Positions 45,398 through 59,229 of a stretch of DNA of 64,000 nucleotides are shown here, one piece after another (within the stretch, counting starts at the first letter, position 1; every line of letters begins with the position of its first letter). The notes beneath the pieces were generated by a model that had not been told where the DNA came from, ran no database searches, and saw only the letters and a program-made list of their open reading frames with translations. Origin of the DNA: Aulostomus chinensis. Taxonomy: Eukaryota; Chordata; Actinopteri; Syngnathiformes; Aulostomidae. The translations under genes were made by a program, and so were the position numbers. The stretch lies in the NCBI GenBank assembly GCA_037954235.1, contig JBBMOA010000013.1, positions 8,846,501 through 8,910,500 on the forward strand. Reading direction: 5' to 3'.

Positions 45398-48300
45398 CAT
45401 ATCTGTGTTAATAAGGTTGTTAATTATATGTTTAAAAGATTTCTGTAGTTTTTTGAGGGCTGTTAAGTATGAAGGACTTGATGATCAGGGGAAAAAAACA
45501 TGGAGAAATGATGACGGTGATCAAGTTAGAATGTCAACACTGTGATCTGACATCGTGACTGTGATCAGAGTCTGTTACTGTTTGAGTGTTTGATGATATA
45601 ATTGGAATTTAACTGTATGGAGGGACTCTAACCTATCCAATGTAACTGCCTCTACTAAGTGTGTTGAGTATTTCAATACTTTTAAAAGAACAGTAACATC
45701 GAATTCCCATACAACTGCATACTACTAACATTTGGCACTTTGGAGTCTACACTCACCAATTTATAACTTCATCTTAATATTTATTGTGTGCTGATGGGTG
45801 GAACATTATCATTAGGCCACTCTCAAACAATTATAATCCCCTTTTCTTCCCAAAAGAGATAAAAGCTTTATCTTGCAACAAATAAGTAACTGTTCACATC
45901 ATTCAAACTTACTGGGATACAGCCTTGCTGTCTCACTGATATCTTTTGCATGGAAACCGCATCATATGATAGGTCTGTTAATTAAGAAAGTGACATTACC
46001 AAAGCCAGCACTGACAATGGCATGTTTTTTTTTTTATTAATTCAACAATCTGACCTTTCCTCTGGATTCAAGCTAACGCCTACCTCTAATATTACTGTAT
46101 CTCACCCTGGATACCTCCAGAGGGAAATAAGAAAATGCTGCAGAATTTAGCTGTGGAACTGCGCATAACCGCTGCATTGCATTTCAGGCTGCATTGCGTT
46201 TCCAGGGTTTCCCCTAATTGTGAGTACTACGTGTACTTTTCAAATGTGAAAAGGCCGCTTATATTCACATGAACACATAAGGTGTTTGAAAAAGCAAAAC
46301 AAAACCCCAAAAAGATTTTTTTTTTTTTTCAGAAAGGTTCAGAAATTTACACGGAAAAAAAAATACAAGCTCTAAGAATCATTTTCAACATGCAAAGCTC
46401 AACCTGAAGAACTAAAAGCTCTAATTTTAGGCCAATGAAATTATCCATCGATTTAAAAGAATATGCTCCACACTATAAGGACTTACAGTAAGTAACACGC
46501 TTATGAGCCAATGAGGCTCAAATGGCAATTTAGAAAAGAAATGCTGCTAGGATTTAGTCCTCAGTCAATCTCATGACTTTGCCTTTAGCCAAAAGTCAGG
46601 AAATTACAGTTTGTTATCTGACATGAGGGAGCCAACATTTAGACAGCTTATCCCATGAGCAGGAACATGACTATTTTTAATCGAAGTGGGAGGATTTGCT
46701 CACACAATAACTCATCTTAAACTGCACATACAGTAAATGCGTATTAAGGTGCTGGAGCCTCATGGTTCTGATATCTGGATTAAATATCTGCCTAATTAAA
46801 TCTAACGTTGTATTATTAAATATTTTGTTATGTAAGCTTGCGTTTTACCAACAACAGCATGTTCATTAGTACAGCTTACACTTGACCCTTAACAAGAATG
46901 AGCAGAGACACACAACATGTTGATGCTACTTAAATATACCCACAGGCTTTTTCTTTTCTTTTTTTTAAACAGGAAATGACAGAAAAAGTGCAAGTTATGA
47001 ACTGACTTGTGCTTGTATTCCAATTAGCTGCCTCACATGTATGGTCTTGTGCATGCATGGATTCTTGTCACATCTAGACTTGAACAAATCAGAGCCTTTA
47101 ATGTGACAAATAACTTCTAGTAAATTCTATGGCAACTATGACAACCAACTCAGCTGTTGAATCAGTGCACTGTGGTGAGAAGTCGCACATCTTTTATTCA
47201 AATGAAACAGTGATAATCAGTGAAAGTTACGTGCCAAATTACACGTATGTGAATGAGGTCACTGAAGTGAGCGTGTTTTTTTTCAGCTGTGCAGTTTGTA
47301 GCACTTGTATCACTGATAGGTTCTGAGGGAGCGACAGTTCGAATGTAGCAGCGGATTTTCTCACTGGCATGAGGAAGATGAACTTAGCCCCGAGAAAAAG
47401 GGTCCATGGATTTTACTCGCCATCTCGTATCAAGCGTGGCGTGTGTATGTGTATCGTCTCCCCAAACATAGCAGAACAGAAAGTCCCCAACCAATTTCGA
47501 CAGGGACAAAAAACCCTGACCTATACGACAGGCCATAAAAAGAATAAATTACCGTAATTACACAAATCTGTAAATCTTAAAATCCACAGCATTTTAAGAT
47601 TGCCGCTAAATTGCTCATTCTAGGAAAAACACATTAACAGATCGATGTTTTCAAGCTTATACTCTGTCCTTTAAATATAATAAAAATTCAGCTTTCTCAT
47701 TAACACAATGCACATTTGTTCACACTTGATTTCCTAAATAAACAGAAAAACACGACTTCCTCCACACAGATTTACATTATCTTTGCTCCCTTTCTAGCAC
47801 CCATATTTACATATTCCAGGGGGGAAAAAAGTCTACTTTAGAACATATTAGATGTCAAACCAGTTGTAGTTAAAAACCAGTTGTGGTTAAATCAGATACA
47901 GTTCCCATGCATCAGTAACTCAGTAGGTATCAATTACTGTATCAGGTCTTAAACCAACTCCAAGTGTTTTGCTTATTTTCTCTGCTTTTCTTCTCTGCTG
48001 CTCTCCTTCCACTGTATACCATGCTCTGCACTGTGCTTCGGATTAAAGGCAAAGGCAGCAAATCTCTTCAAGGTTAAGCATCATTACAAATTCGAACAGC
48101 CATACTTTTACTGATTTGCACGAAAGGAGCTTTCCAACAATTTTTAACTAACTTTCTTTAAACAATGAACTTAATACATTTTAGCTGTCAGATTTCAACT
48201 TCTGCTGAATTAAGTGCGAGCTTTTTAACATATTTAACATTTTTATGCATTTCAATGAGCTATTTATTCATGAATGTATGTCACATTTTGAGTTGGGTAT

Positions 48301-49990
48301 CAGCTTATCTTTTTTCTACTATGGCACTATTGAACAAATCCATCTAACTAATCTCATCAATGTGATTTCCAGACGCAGCAAGCAGCTATGCAACACCAGC
48401 CAAGACAGCAGGCAGAAGAAGGTTATAGGCTGTCAACATAACGGAGAATGTAGCTACTGAAGAGCTAAAAAGGATTTGGTGGAGAAATAAAATAGAGCTG
48501 AAGGCAAAATATGATTTAAAATTCCCTGGGGGGTCACAAGCCCAAATACTGTATGCTCTTTGACTACATGATGTGCAAACAGGGAACAGTTTGCTGTTTT
48601 CCATATTCACATCGCTCAGTACCTTTATTGGAGGAAGTTGGCTTATTGTGTTAGTCCTACTTAAATTGGACTGTTAAAATTCATATAAGCATGTTATTCC
48701 AGTTGATAAAAGTCAATCTATTCCAAGTTGAACGTACAAACCCAGATTATATGGTCTGGAATCTACTTACGCCGTCATTAATGTCTATGAACAGATTCTG
48801 CAAATAAAATCCAGAATCTGTTGCAAGAGAAAAAAAATGTCAAGACAGGGAAGCCTCTGGTTTCTGTTTTCCAGTTGAACAGCTCTGACCACTCGCATTG
48901 GAGTGGGCCTCAATTGCATCCACATAAACAGTCTGTGTGTCACGCAAAGGACACAGAAGTCAAGGTTGGTAAAAAGGCTGTCTTCTGACAATTTAGCAAG
49001 GCCATTGTAGTGGTTTTAAACACTTAACTGAGTGTAAACTGGGGAGTTCTGAAATAATAAACTTGTATTTGCAAATGTTTTGAGTAACTAAATGAATTGA
49101 GAACTTTGAGATGGAACAAGGTGCTGGTTACACCAGAACCCTATACTGGCCCTTGTTCCCAGAAGCTAAGTCATCAGACATGATGGGTTCCAAGGTTGCT
49201 CAGGTGTTGATCTGCTTTACTTGGCCCTAAATTCTACATTAACATCAAAGCCTAACGGAAAACAGTCAAAGAAGTCTCATTACAGCTGATGGAAGGGTGT
49301 AGACATATCATTTCTGGTCAGATGATGAGAAGTATACAGCTTTGTCAAATTGACCTTTTTTCTTTGATACTCCTAATTTGACATTGATGCCGCTAGCTGG
49401 CTGTCTACATCTCATCAAGCCTCATTATTCAGACGTGACACTTGCTAAGGTGATCAGCTGACATTTATCACCCAAACTGTCACATTATCGTTTTCTTACA
49501 AGCATCTTAAATGAAATATTTAACACACACTGATATGTAGTGTTGTGCTCAGCATGAGTAGTTTTGGGCATTGGTGTAATATTAAGGATTATTGATGAAA
49601 ATCCTTAATATGCATGTGGGTGTACACGTGCTGTGAGGGGCAAGGTGGTAGATGTGGCCACGTTTAGAAAAGTGTTCTGCTGGGTTCTAACAAAGGGTCA
49701 AGTGGGCTGCAGGAGAAAAAGGACCAGCGTGGTCTCGTTTCGTCCTGTTTCATGGACAATCTGGATGAACTGCTTTCCTCGGGGCAGCAGAAGAGAGCTG
49801 GGTTGACCCAATCGGAGGGAACGGTGTGCAGTCCTGACGTCTGAGAAACCCTCTCGCTCCTCTGCAGTCAATTGAGGGATCAGCTGGTGTTGTGCTGGTG
49901 TTGTAAATTCGATAAAATATTATTCTAAGAATACGGCAAAGGCAAAGGCAAAAAAAATAAGGGAGAAAAAGTCTGTCTGTCTGCTGACAA
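44260..49990. other. AT-rich sequence without recognised genes
   Basis: Mostly unique AT-rich sequence. It contains one GC-AC microsatellite (45335-45396), short A/T runs near 46315-46330, and open frames under 80 codons that match nothing. No splice-bounded coding segment was found. Confidence 0.6.
45335..45396 (+). repeat. (CG)n-(CA)n microsatellite
   Basis: Starts GCGCGCGC and passes into a CA run with one GA interruption. Alternating purine-pyrimidine throughout. Confidence 0.95.
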
Positions 49991-50055
49991 GCTCAAGAGT
50001 TGTGGCTTAGGCTGAGTTCATTAGAAAACGGTACTCCCTTCAAAGCCTGTCCTTT

Positions 50056-50072
50056 GGGGGGGGGGGGGGGGG
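50056..50072 (+). repeat. Poly(G) run of 17
   Basis: An uninterrupted G homopolymer. Its exact length is uncertain for technical reasons. Confidence 0.88.
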
Positions 50073-50079
50073 TTACGTT

Positions 50080-53000
50080 AACAGTTACACAGGAAAAAGC
50101 ACCAATCCACTGTGCAGAGCTGCTTTTATGCACCTGTATGACATCATGTCGTTCTGGGGACTGCTGTCCAACAAGAGGCCAGGATATTGAGATTTGGACC
50201 AAGAGTGGCACATTGAAATTAGGTTTTGGCAGAGTTTCTTTGTTCTTTGTTTCTTGGTCCGGAGATTTCAGATTCAGATTTCTTGGTCTGATATGTAGGC
50301 CTCTCTATTGTTCTCAACACATGGTCTGAAACACAAGATATGTTGTTGTGTTGTTTGTGCACAGGACTCTACATACAAACATATACACTGGTACACGAAT
50401 AAGCAGAAGCATTTCCAAAAGGTTCAACTCCAGTAAGCTCCTGAAGAAAGACACAGACACACACAACGATTTCATGTTTGTACGAGATGCAGTGGAGTAG
50501 TTGATTTAGTCGGAGTGGTCTGCCCCGTTGATATGATGATATGATGATGTGTAGCAGAATACTAGTAGAGCACAGAGCACCAGAGGTCCCTGAACCCAAG
50601 AGACTGCTTTGCAGGGAACCAAAGGCATTTCTGCAGGCAGCGACATCACACACCAGCGTCTGTCTGGAACTGGTGTACATCATCACCAGCTCTGTAACAC
50701 TGGGTACTGAAAGATTCAAATGCTGGGATTCCCAGCGGAGCACCACTTTCTCTTCTACAAAGCCTGAACATATTGCATTACAGTAGTGGGAATATGAAAC
50801 AGTGCTGTATCTGTTGGAGGTTTGTGTTGTGCCTCAAAGACTGAATAAGTTAAGCTACTCTAGTAAGTGTAGATGGTTGTCTTTACGTGTTTGCGTGCTG
50901 CTATAACGAGAGGGGAAAATATGTAAACACCACTGATCACCAGAACTGAATAATGCCATTTGCCTATAATGTATAAGGGACATTGAGCATCACGCTTGCG
51001 GCAGCAATTACTGATATCTCACTGAACCCCGATGTAGCAGAACTAATTCATATATACACATGTATGTATGTCTAAAGAATGATGTTTTCACTCTGTTCTA
51101 ATTGATAATCAAAGAAGCCGACGAGCAATTAAACACCCAGATGATAAGTCCAATGATCCTACCACCATCTTCAGAACAGCCCGGAGAATGTCTTCATCTT
51201 CAGAGAGTTTGTTAACAATCACATCTGGCTGTGGTAAATTCAGAAATCTATCTATCCTCGAGGGATGTAAACACTCAAGTGAGAAGACGGAAGATTAAGC
51301 AGAGGTGCAAGATCTTTATCCCCGTTTTAAAAAAGGCTATCAAAACCCCTTTTAAGTTGCTTTCCTTTGGCAAGTGAGGTCAAACTATGCCAGCAAGTTC
51401 ATATCCAAGTGGATATTACTCTAAGGTCTTCAAAAGAGATGAAGCTTAAAGTGAATTTACCTTCGGACAAGGCATGTTGACTTTAATTGAAGACTAGTTT
51501 AAGTCTGAACTCATTTAGTCTTTTGGCATTTGACTCACGTTTAGATCTGGACCAAATGACAATTAGTGTAATCTCACTGTAAGCTTAAATTCCCTGACTG
51601 TCAATACTGCAGACAATTTAGCGTGTGAGGAGTGCAGGGGTCACAACTGCTGCATAATTACCACTGATGTAGTGCAATAACTGTTTCTGCTCACACGGAA
51701 TATTTGGGTCTAACAGACAAGTGCTTTCATAGCACTTCTGCAAATCCTAAAGCAACCATAAGGAATTCAGGAAGAGCATTGTTGTCAGAGTATAACCCAA
51801 CAATTAGCTGTCCTACTAGCCATAGCTGGAGTCCAGTGTGTTAATAGTCTTGGGTAGGCTCCAGTATTCCATTACTGAATAATTGGACAGCATAGCAGGC
51901 CATCACTGAGCCCCTTGCTCTTGCCAAGCGAGAGGTGAAAGCCATATTGATCCTGTGTCTGAATCTCTGATCAATCACCCCAAATCAGCCCCTGGGGGTG
52001 GAGGGGAAAGCAGGTGAAAAAAGGATATCTCTATGACTATGTATCTATTAATCACAACAGAGCAAAAGATGTGCACCACATACCAAGCAGGATCAAGTTT
52101 TCCATAAAATTCATAGATAAGTGTTTGGTCAACCACTCTGCTCATTGGGTACAGACCACCCAGGTGACATCAGCAGCAGAGGAGCCTTCTGTGGCTTCCT
52201 GTAATCAAGTTAAATAAATGATTGCGTTTCCAGTGGCGGTTGTGGCGGCCTTCAGCTTTATGCCTGACTAGAGCAACAGCCGATTTAATTAATTTTTAAT
52301 TAGGAGGGGAAATTGCAGACCTATTCCACCGGGACCTTTAAGACATCTGTGCATTAGAGATAACATTCTTAAATACCCTGAGCCTCCCTACAGCGGGAGC
52401 GTCGAGGGCAGTCCAGGGCAGTGGGAGGTGCTGTAAAAGTTTTCTGTGTGCATCACACGATGTGATAGGTATTCGTGTGAATGTCACCAAACCAGAATGA
52501 GCTTCAAGCCTTAGATGTGAGCAGATTTGTTCCATCCATCAATCATACAAAGTCACTGTCAAACACAGCTTTAACTGAATGACTGATTGGTCTTCCTCTG
52601 TTGTCACATGCAAACGCATTCATACTGTATGTGTGGAGAGCATAAAATTAATTTGTAGAAAGACCCCCACCCCCGATAAATACGTAGTGCTGTTCTATTT
52701 TGCTTCGTGCCATGTAATCCCTCACACACTTAGCTTTTGCATGCTGTGACCCAGGCTTGATGTATGGCAGTCATGGTGTGTAAGAATGTATCGGGCGGAT
52801 GTTCAACAGCCTGTTGGAAGATGTTTTACAGCCCTGGCAAGCAGTGTGTTGTCACAATGTGTTCAATATCACAGCACATCAAATTTATAGCAGTCTCCCA
52901 GCACTTCTCATTCATTGTACTTTATTGCTATGGCGACACACATTGATCTTGGCAAATAATACTTTTTATTATTGAACATTACCCAACGCACTCTATAATC

Positions 53001-53630
53001 AGTATTATTTCTTGTCCAGCATGTGAGGGAATAAGGACAGATATGAAAGCAGATAGAAAGGAAATAATTCTGCCCTGCACTTGGTGGGATAAAGATGATA
53101 TCTGCGTACATTGGCTGTTGCTGAGAACAAAACTTGACCTTGTCTCAGTGATACAGACTGACAAGTTCTTGCACAAATATGGGAGCTGATAGCAAAAACA
53201 CCTCACATTTGATCTCTCCGGGTGTCACGCAACTCCTGATCATTCACTTACTCAGATCTGGAGTGACAAGGCAGGTGAGGATGAAAAATATAACCAAACA
53301 ACATGCAGCGCTGCTTTTCAACAGCTGTAGGTTCAGAAAAAATTCTCAAGCAGTTCATCCAGTAAGGGATTGCAAAGAGCTGATTGGACCTTTGATTGCA
53401 TTTTATTACAGTAAAGTCCCCCTACAGTAAAAAAAATCAAGTTTTTAACCCTTGAAATGTCAAGCTGGTGGGAACTTCACAGTCACTGCCCTGCTGGAGT
53501 GTGTCGTCTACATCCTTAGAGTGTGCAGGTGAGTGTCTAAACTGGAGCAGCTGTATTCTTAACAGATTTAGTCAGTTTTAGTCAATATGATACAATAAAG
53601 CCTTAATCTCAACATTTTGAGGTTTTAACC
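50080..53630. other. Sequence without recognised genes
   Basis: Unique sequence of moderate AT content. The longest frame (minus strand, 50746-50369) has no family resemblance and no splice context. The stretch 52240-52350 is compact, with TTTAATTAATTTTTAATTAG, and could be a conserved non-coding element. Confidence 0.55.
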
Positions 53631-53637
53631 AAAACAA

Positions 53638-54066
53638 TATTTTGACCATTCCATCCATCCATCCATCCATCCATCCATCCATCCATCCATCCATTTTCTG
53701 CTGCTTATCTAAACTGTTAAAGGTCGCGGGGGTGGGGGTGGAGCCTATCCCAGCAGCCTTTGTGTGAGAGGCGGGGTTCATCCTGGATGAGTGGCCAGTC
53801 CATCACAGGGCCAACACATATAGACAGACAAACATTCACAGTCACACCTACAGTCAATTTAGAGTATCAATCAGCCTCGTCCCCCAATTGCGTGTCTTTG
53901 GACTGTGGGAGGAAGCTGGAGTACCAGTGAGAACCCACACAGGCACAGGGAGAACATGGAGACTCTATACAGAAAGATCCCGTGCCCGAGCTGGGACCCG
54001 GAACTTTCTTGCTGTGAAGCGACAGTACTAACCACTGCACCACCGTGCTGGCCTTATTTTGACCAT
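53638..54066 (-). mobile_element. tRNA-derived SINE copy E with 12-bp target-site duplication
   Basis: The element body is 53650-54054. It is flanked by identical TATTTTGACCAT copies (53638-53649 and 54055-54066). On the minus strand it begins GGCCAGCACGGTGGTGCAGTGG, contains the shared body, and ends in an 11-unit (TGGA)n tail that reads as (ATCC)n on the plus strand. The perfect duplication implies a fairly recent insertion, while the body has drifted from copy B. Confidence 0.92.
53650..53694 (+). repeat. (ATCC)n microsatellite at the SINE tail
   Basis: About eleven ATCC units directly abutting the SINE body. This is the expanded 3' tail of copy E. Confidence 0.95.
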
Positions 54067-54069
54067 ATT

Positions 54070-56840
54070 CTCAAAAAGATTTTTTTTTAAAAAGTCTTCC
54101 TAATCTCTCAAATTTATTGTCTTGTGACTGGTCATTAATTGTTCAGTAGTCATGTTAAATATGACAGAAAATGTTGAGTAAGAGGTCAGTACCATGGAGC
54201 CTTTTCTCATAGTGAACACACAAAAATCTAATTTCAGCTCTTACCTCTCCAGGTGAGTGTTGACAAATTCTTCTAATGTTGAAACCTTTATTTCAAAAAA
54301 TGACACACATACACACATATAAGCCTATCCATTCACAGCAAAAAGTATTTCAGATAATGAAGGCCTTTTGAATGTATTTTTATAACCCACATGTTGGAAA
54401 ACGCTTGGTTAAATGTATACTTCACTGATTTTGTACCAGCTTTGTAGTTTTACAAAATTGTTTGTCAAATACAATCAATGTGCTTTTCCTCTCTCAGTCC
54501 TCCCTGGGCCAGTGCAAGTGAGAAAGTCTCTGATTGGCTGGCTTGGCTGCTAGAAAGGCTGATAACTACATAAGACTAGTATTTTGTTTCTTATTCATAC
54601 CAGCCAAAAAGGAGAGGAAAACTTTATAAGGTATCCATTTAACCCAATTACTACCATAGCAGAAGGACATTTTCAAACTGCGAAAGTATCCTGTTGGAAT
54701 CAGATGTATGTAGCTACCTGTATGAGCCAGGACGCGGAGCTTGAGCCAGGGCTTGAGCTGGAGTGAGCTGGGTGTGGTTGCTTGTAGTGTTTGTCGCTGG
54801 AAACTAAAATTGTGCTGCAGCAAATTTCATCCATCCCAGTTTTTTTTTGTTCTTCAAAGAAAGCACAATCTGTAGAGGAAATCTTATAAAATTGTAGTTA
54901 TGATGAACTGAGCAGATTTTTAGGGGTTAAATCAGTGCCTGGAATGGGTCTTTAACAAATGTGTTGTTGGAGGGAGCATTTTGTTGGAAGAGCTGATGGC
55001 AGAGAATGGAAGTGCCTAATTAGGCTGCTGTCCAGGAGGCTGTAGTGTGTGTGAGAAACGCCCAGTCTCTGGCATTTAATCTAAGCCTGTCACATCCACT
55101 TTGCCTCCTCCTCAGCCCCCCAAGAAGCTCTCTGAACGCATGGCTGAGGGGACACCTGAATGTATTGCTGTAATTTTCTCTTCGCAGGAAACGCGCTGAT
55201 ATGCCTCTCACATGACATTGTCTGATGGTCCTCGCGGCTGCATCCCTGCTTTGTTCATGAAATAATGAATGAAGTTAAGACCACTGTGTTTTGGTCCTTG
55301 TATGGGAAAAAGGAGGAGGGAAAGAGAAGGCACCATGACAGGTACAGAATCAGTTATAATTGGACAAACCCAACAATGACAACCACCCAATAATTATTTT
55401 TTACGCACTTTTGTTTTGCCAAGTGACAGACTTTTAAATTGAATTGTGTTCTATTGATTGCAACATATCAGTGAGACAATGAATGGAGACACCACACAAC
55501 TGCAAAGGCAAACACTTTGTCAAACAGGGGAAAAACACGGCAAAGCAAGGATAACATGGAGAAATTCTATATATTTTCACATATTTACATTTTCTTTAAT
55601 GCTTCAGCACTCACGTCAGATATGTTTAGAATATGATTATTGGGTATTAAGGTATTAGGTGTTTTGGATGTATCTTGCTTCGGATTTTTCTTCACAAAAT
55701 ATTTCAGAGGGAAATGCTCACTTGGACTTGGTGGTTAAAGGTCAAACTCACCATGATCTCACAAAAAGTATTTTTTTGTGCAGAATTGAATAATTTCTAT
55801 GACTAATGGCCACAAACTTATCAGAGATGCTTAATAGAATCAAATGGAGCTTTGGTAATTTCATATCCAGGGGGCAAAAGGAATGCTTAATTTCTTAAAA
55901 CATTGCCACTCGGGGCTGTTATGTCCTCCCTTACCTCTGATTGTGTTAGAAGTTAAGAAATATGCCTGTTTAAGCGATCTGTGATGCCAGGCGTTTGCCA
56001 GATGGCACTATGTGAGTGTGTGCTGTGCATTTGGGGTGTATTTGGTCTCATTTTGGTATTTAGAGGATGCTTAATCAGAGTGCAAACAACACTGCACCAT
56101 TCAAAGACACAGTGATCAGACAATTTATTATGAATAGGTGTATTTTGGGCATGAAATTAATCAAAACAATCACACATCAAGTGTCATTCCCTTTAAAGTC
56201 TAGGTTGTACCAGGACTTGTGAGTGTGCTGCTACTTCACTGGCAGATATATTTTAACACAGGAGAAGTGAATGCTAATTATCGGAAGAAATGGACCTCCT
56301 TGAGTGCCATGTAAGGCGCGCAAGAACATCTTATGATAATATACGGGACTAGCATGACATCCACCATAGACGTCAGAGGTGGCAGCCAGTGTTTTCAGGG
56401 AACTTATAGAACCAAGTTGCAATTTCACACATCTGCTCATCTGATTGAATTGACCTTTAATAGCTCTTCACACATAACAGGACTGACCAAAACCCAGCCT
56501 TTCCCTGGTCTATGGTGCGAATGTTTTCTGATGACCAAAAACAGCAATGAGCCATAGTTGCAACAGGCCACACCTCATTCACATACTAAGCACCTGCTGG
56601 CACAGGTGGAGTGCAAATTAATTTGCTAGTTAAAGTGTGAGGGTTCTTGGTGTGAAAATATCATTTGCACAGGCTTGAAACTAGCAATGACCCACTCACC
56701 TCAACAAGCACCAGCTTGTGCTAAGCTTCAAATATGGCCCTTTTTGTTTTTGAGATTTCTGAAAGAAAAACAAAAACAGTTATGAAACTATACGCCAGAA
56801 AGACTGCATTAACTTTGCCTTTCGAAAAAAAGAATGATTC
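54070..56840. other. Sequence without recognised genes
   Basis: Unique sequence with open frames below 90 codons and no family resemblance. No RNA gene or long repeat was seen. Confidence 0.55.
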
Positions 56841-56868
56841 AATTGTCCAATTTTGAAGATAATTAAAT

Positions 56869-57197
56869 TCCATCCATTTTCTACCGGTTATCCTGTCCTT
56901 CGGGTGAGAGGCAGGGTTCACCCTGGACAGGTCACCAGTCCATCTCAGGGCCAACACATAGAGACAAACAACCATTCACACTCACAGTCACACCTACGGT
57001 CAATTTAGAGTATCAATCAGCCTCTTGCAGCAAACCAGTCCCCTCTTGATGTCTTTGGACTGTGGGAGGAAGCTGGAGTTCCCACACAGGAACAGAGAGA
57101 ACAAGCAGACTCCATACTGAAAGACCCCGTGCTCCAGCCAGGGCTCGAACCCAGATCCTTCTTGTTGTGAGGCAACAGTGCAAACCACTGCACCACC
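56869..57197 (-). mobile_element. tRNA-derived SINE copy F (internal-deletion subtype)
   Basis: On the minus strand it starts GGGTGGTGCAGTGGTTTGCACT, has GGTTCGAGCCC (a pol III B-box match) and the shared body. The segment normally between 'ttatcctgt' and 'cgggtgagaggc', which contains 'ggctggagcctatcccagca', is missing. A possible diverged 15-bp duplication flanks it: AATTTTGAAGATAAT on the left and AATTGTGAAAATAAT on the right (13 of 15 identical). Confidence 0.85.
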
Positions 57198-57239
57198 CAG
57201 ACAATAAAATTGTGAAAATAATAATAAATAGGTCAATTG

Positions 57240-58345
57240 AAAACTGGTCTGTTTATTATCCAGAGTTCCTGAGAAACCCTTTTATGGAATTCATGCTCAT
57301 CAAATGTCTGAAGGCCATATTTTTGACAAGGCACAATGACCAGTGCATGCAGCACCCCAACTGTTAGGTAATTTCCTAATCTTGAAAATTGCTCTGCGTG
57401 TCTCTGGTGCACTGGAGGGAGGAGAGGTGCAGACAGGTGTTTGATTCAAATGAAGTGACATAAAGATAGTTGGAGTAAATTGCAATAGTTTTCTCGAAAC
57501 CATTGTCTATTCCCTTGAGCAACGTTGGTTAAATCCATAGACTTTTCACACACGGGCCCCTGTAGTAAGTGCATCTTCAAGTGTGATTGCAAAAGGCATG
57601 AAAATATAAATTAAAGGTCTTTTTCTTCCGCTAATGACCATGGTATATGCAGCTTTCCAAGGTGACCGTTTCCCAAGAGTCATATGCTGTGAGTTCTTGA
57701 GGCAAAATTTGATTTTAATGTCAATGTACTGACACCAAAACTATCATGAACGTGAAATGTGTCTTCTATTACATTTTGGTCAACTTAACAGTCAACAATG
57801 CATTTTGTTATCAATATGCTCACTTAAAACCAAATCCCACATATTCTAAAAATATTGAGCATTTAGTTTCATTCTTGATCCAAGCAGTGAACATACTGGG
57901 AGTGCAATTTATTTCTCCAATATTCTAGAGAAGTCTATCATGTAGATTTCGTTTTCCTAAAATTATGGTTTGGAATCTGAATGGGTCACAAATCATTTTT
58001 ATGGGTCACAAATTGGTGAAAAATGCAATGTATCTGATAGCTAAACTACATGTGGTACATCTGTAACAGGACAGTGATTGCAACTCATTTCTACTATCAT
58101 CTAATAGAGCTGCTACAGTCCCATGTGGAATATTTGAATCTTAAGTCAGAACTATCAGTGTTTTTCAAGGAACACTCTTGTTTCAGACTGGCGGTTTTAG
58201 TTGGTTCCTTTGCATTTTTATATAAATGTACTTTCTCGAACCAAAATTAACGCCTTCCTTGCCCTCATCTTCTCCTGTAACTGTTTCCTGTGTCATTAGT
58301 TCATATCATATAACCTGATAGAGCATCTGTTCTGTTTCGCTGCTG
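57240..58345. other. Sequence without recognised genes
   Basis: Unique AT-rich sequence. Open frames are about 60 codons or shorter apart from an antisense 67-codon frame with no resemblance to any family. Confidence 0.55.
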
Positions 58346-58410
58346 CTGTGTTTCCAACAGTTAGTTGCAGTTACAGTTATACATTTACAGTTATATTACA
58401 GTTATATATT

Positions 58411-58466
58411 TCTACCAGTTATCCTGTCCTTCGGGTGAGAGGCAGGGTTCACACTGGACAGATCAC

Positions 58467-58467
<1 letters not shown>
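58411..58467 (-). mobile_element. SINE tail fragment G (same deletion subtype as copy F)
   Basis: Reads 'tctaccagttatcctgtcct', 'tcgggtgagaggcagggttc' and 'acactggacagatcac', matching copy F across the same internal junction. It is cut off at 58467, where an (AT)n tract begins. Confidence 0.8.
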
Positions 58468-58497
<30 letters not shown>

Positions 58498-58514
58498 TAT
58501 ATATATATACATAC

Positions 58515-58571
<57 letters not shown>
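58466..58571 (+). repeat. (AT)n microsatellite with (CA) interruptions
   Basis: About 106 bp of AT repeats interrupted by ACACACAC and ATACATAC segments, directly joined to SINE fragment G. Confidence 0.95.
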
Positions 58572-58576
<5 letters not shown>

Positions 58577-59229
58577 ATAGGGGTTTAATTTATGTTATCA
58601 AATCAGTTTTCCAATTTCAGTTGTTTCTGATTTCTTTTCATTTGGGTCCACCTGCCTCTTTGTCAACATTAAGGACAAATCTGTATATTTCACACAACTG
58701 GGATTTTTTTTCACCCCCTTCTACAATGTTGTCCTCCAAGTAAATAAAACATACAGTGCTGAAGTTGGAAATGGCCAGAGTAGCAGATAAATTATCTTTG
58801 TGACAGGTCATGGATGTCCCTATATTTTAAGGGTAATCCTGCAGGGGAGAGGGCTAAATGTGTTTTCAATGGTGAAGTGCTAGGTCATGAAAGCTAATAA
58901 AAGTTGGACATGAGAGAGAGTGTTACCTGTGTAAAAATCTGTATTTTGTCTGTGCAAAAGTCTTTCATTCATGTGTTTAATCACCCCTGGCAAGGAGGTT
59001 GTTTTGACCTGCATTTGTCTGTTTGGAAAAACACAAACTGATTTGAATGAAACAGTGGAGAAGTGCAACATGGGCAGAGGAACAACCTATTAAATGTCAG
59101 AGAAGATCTGATTCCCGGGGCAGGCACACAAATTATTTAAATCCTTCTTTCACACAACACTTCTTTCACACAAAAAAAACACCCTTTGTTCCCTGCATTC
59201 CTCAAGGACAAACCCCCAACTGCCCCATG

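Noticed and set aside
50369..50746. 125-codon minus-strand frame
   Set aside because: No domain, no splice context and no codon pattern suggesting selection.
53650..53694. Tandem ATCC units considered as a CRISPR-like or satellite array
   Set aside because: Tetranucleotide units without spacers in a eukaryotic genome; it is the tail of SINE copy E.
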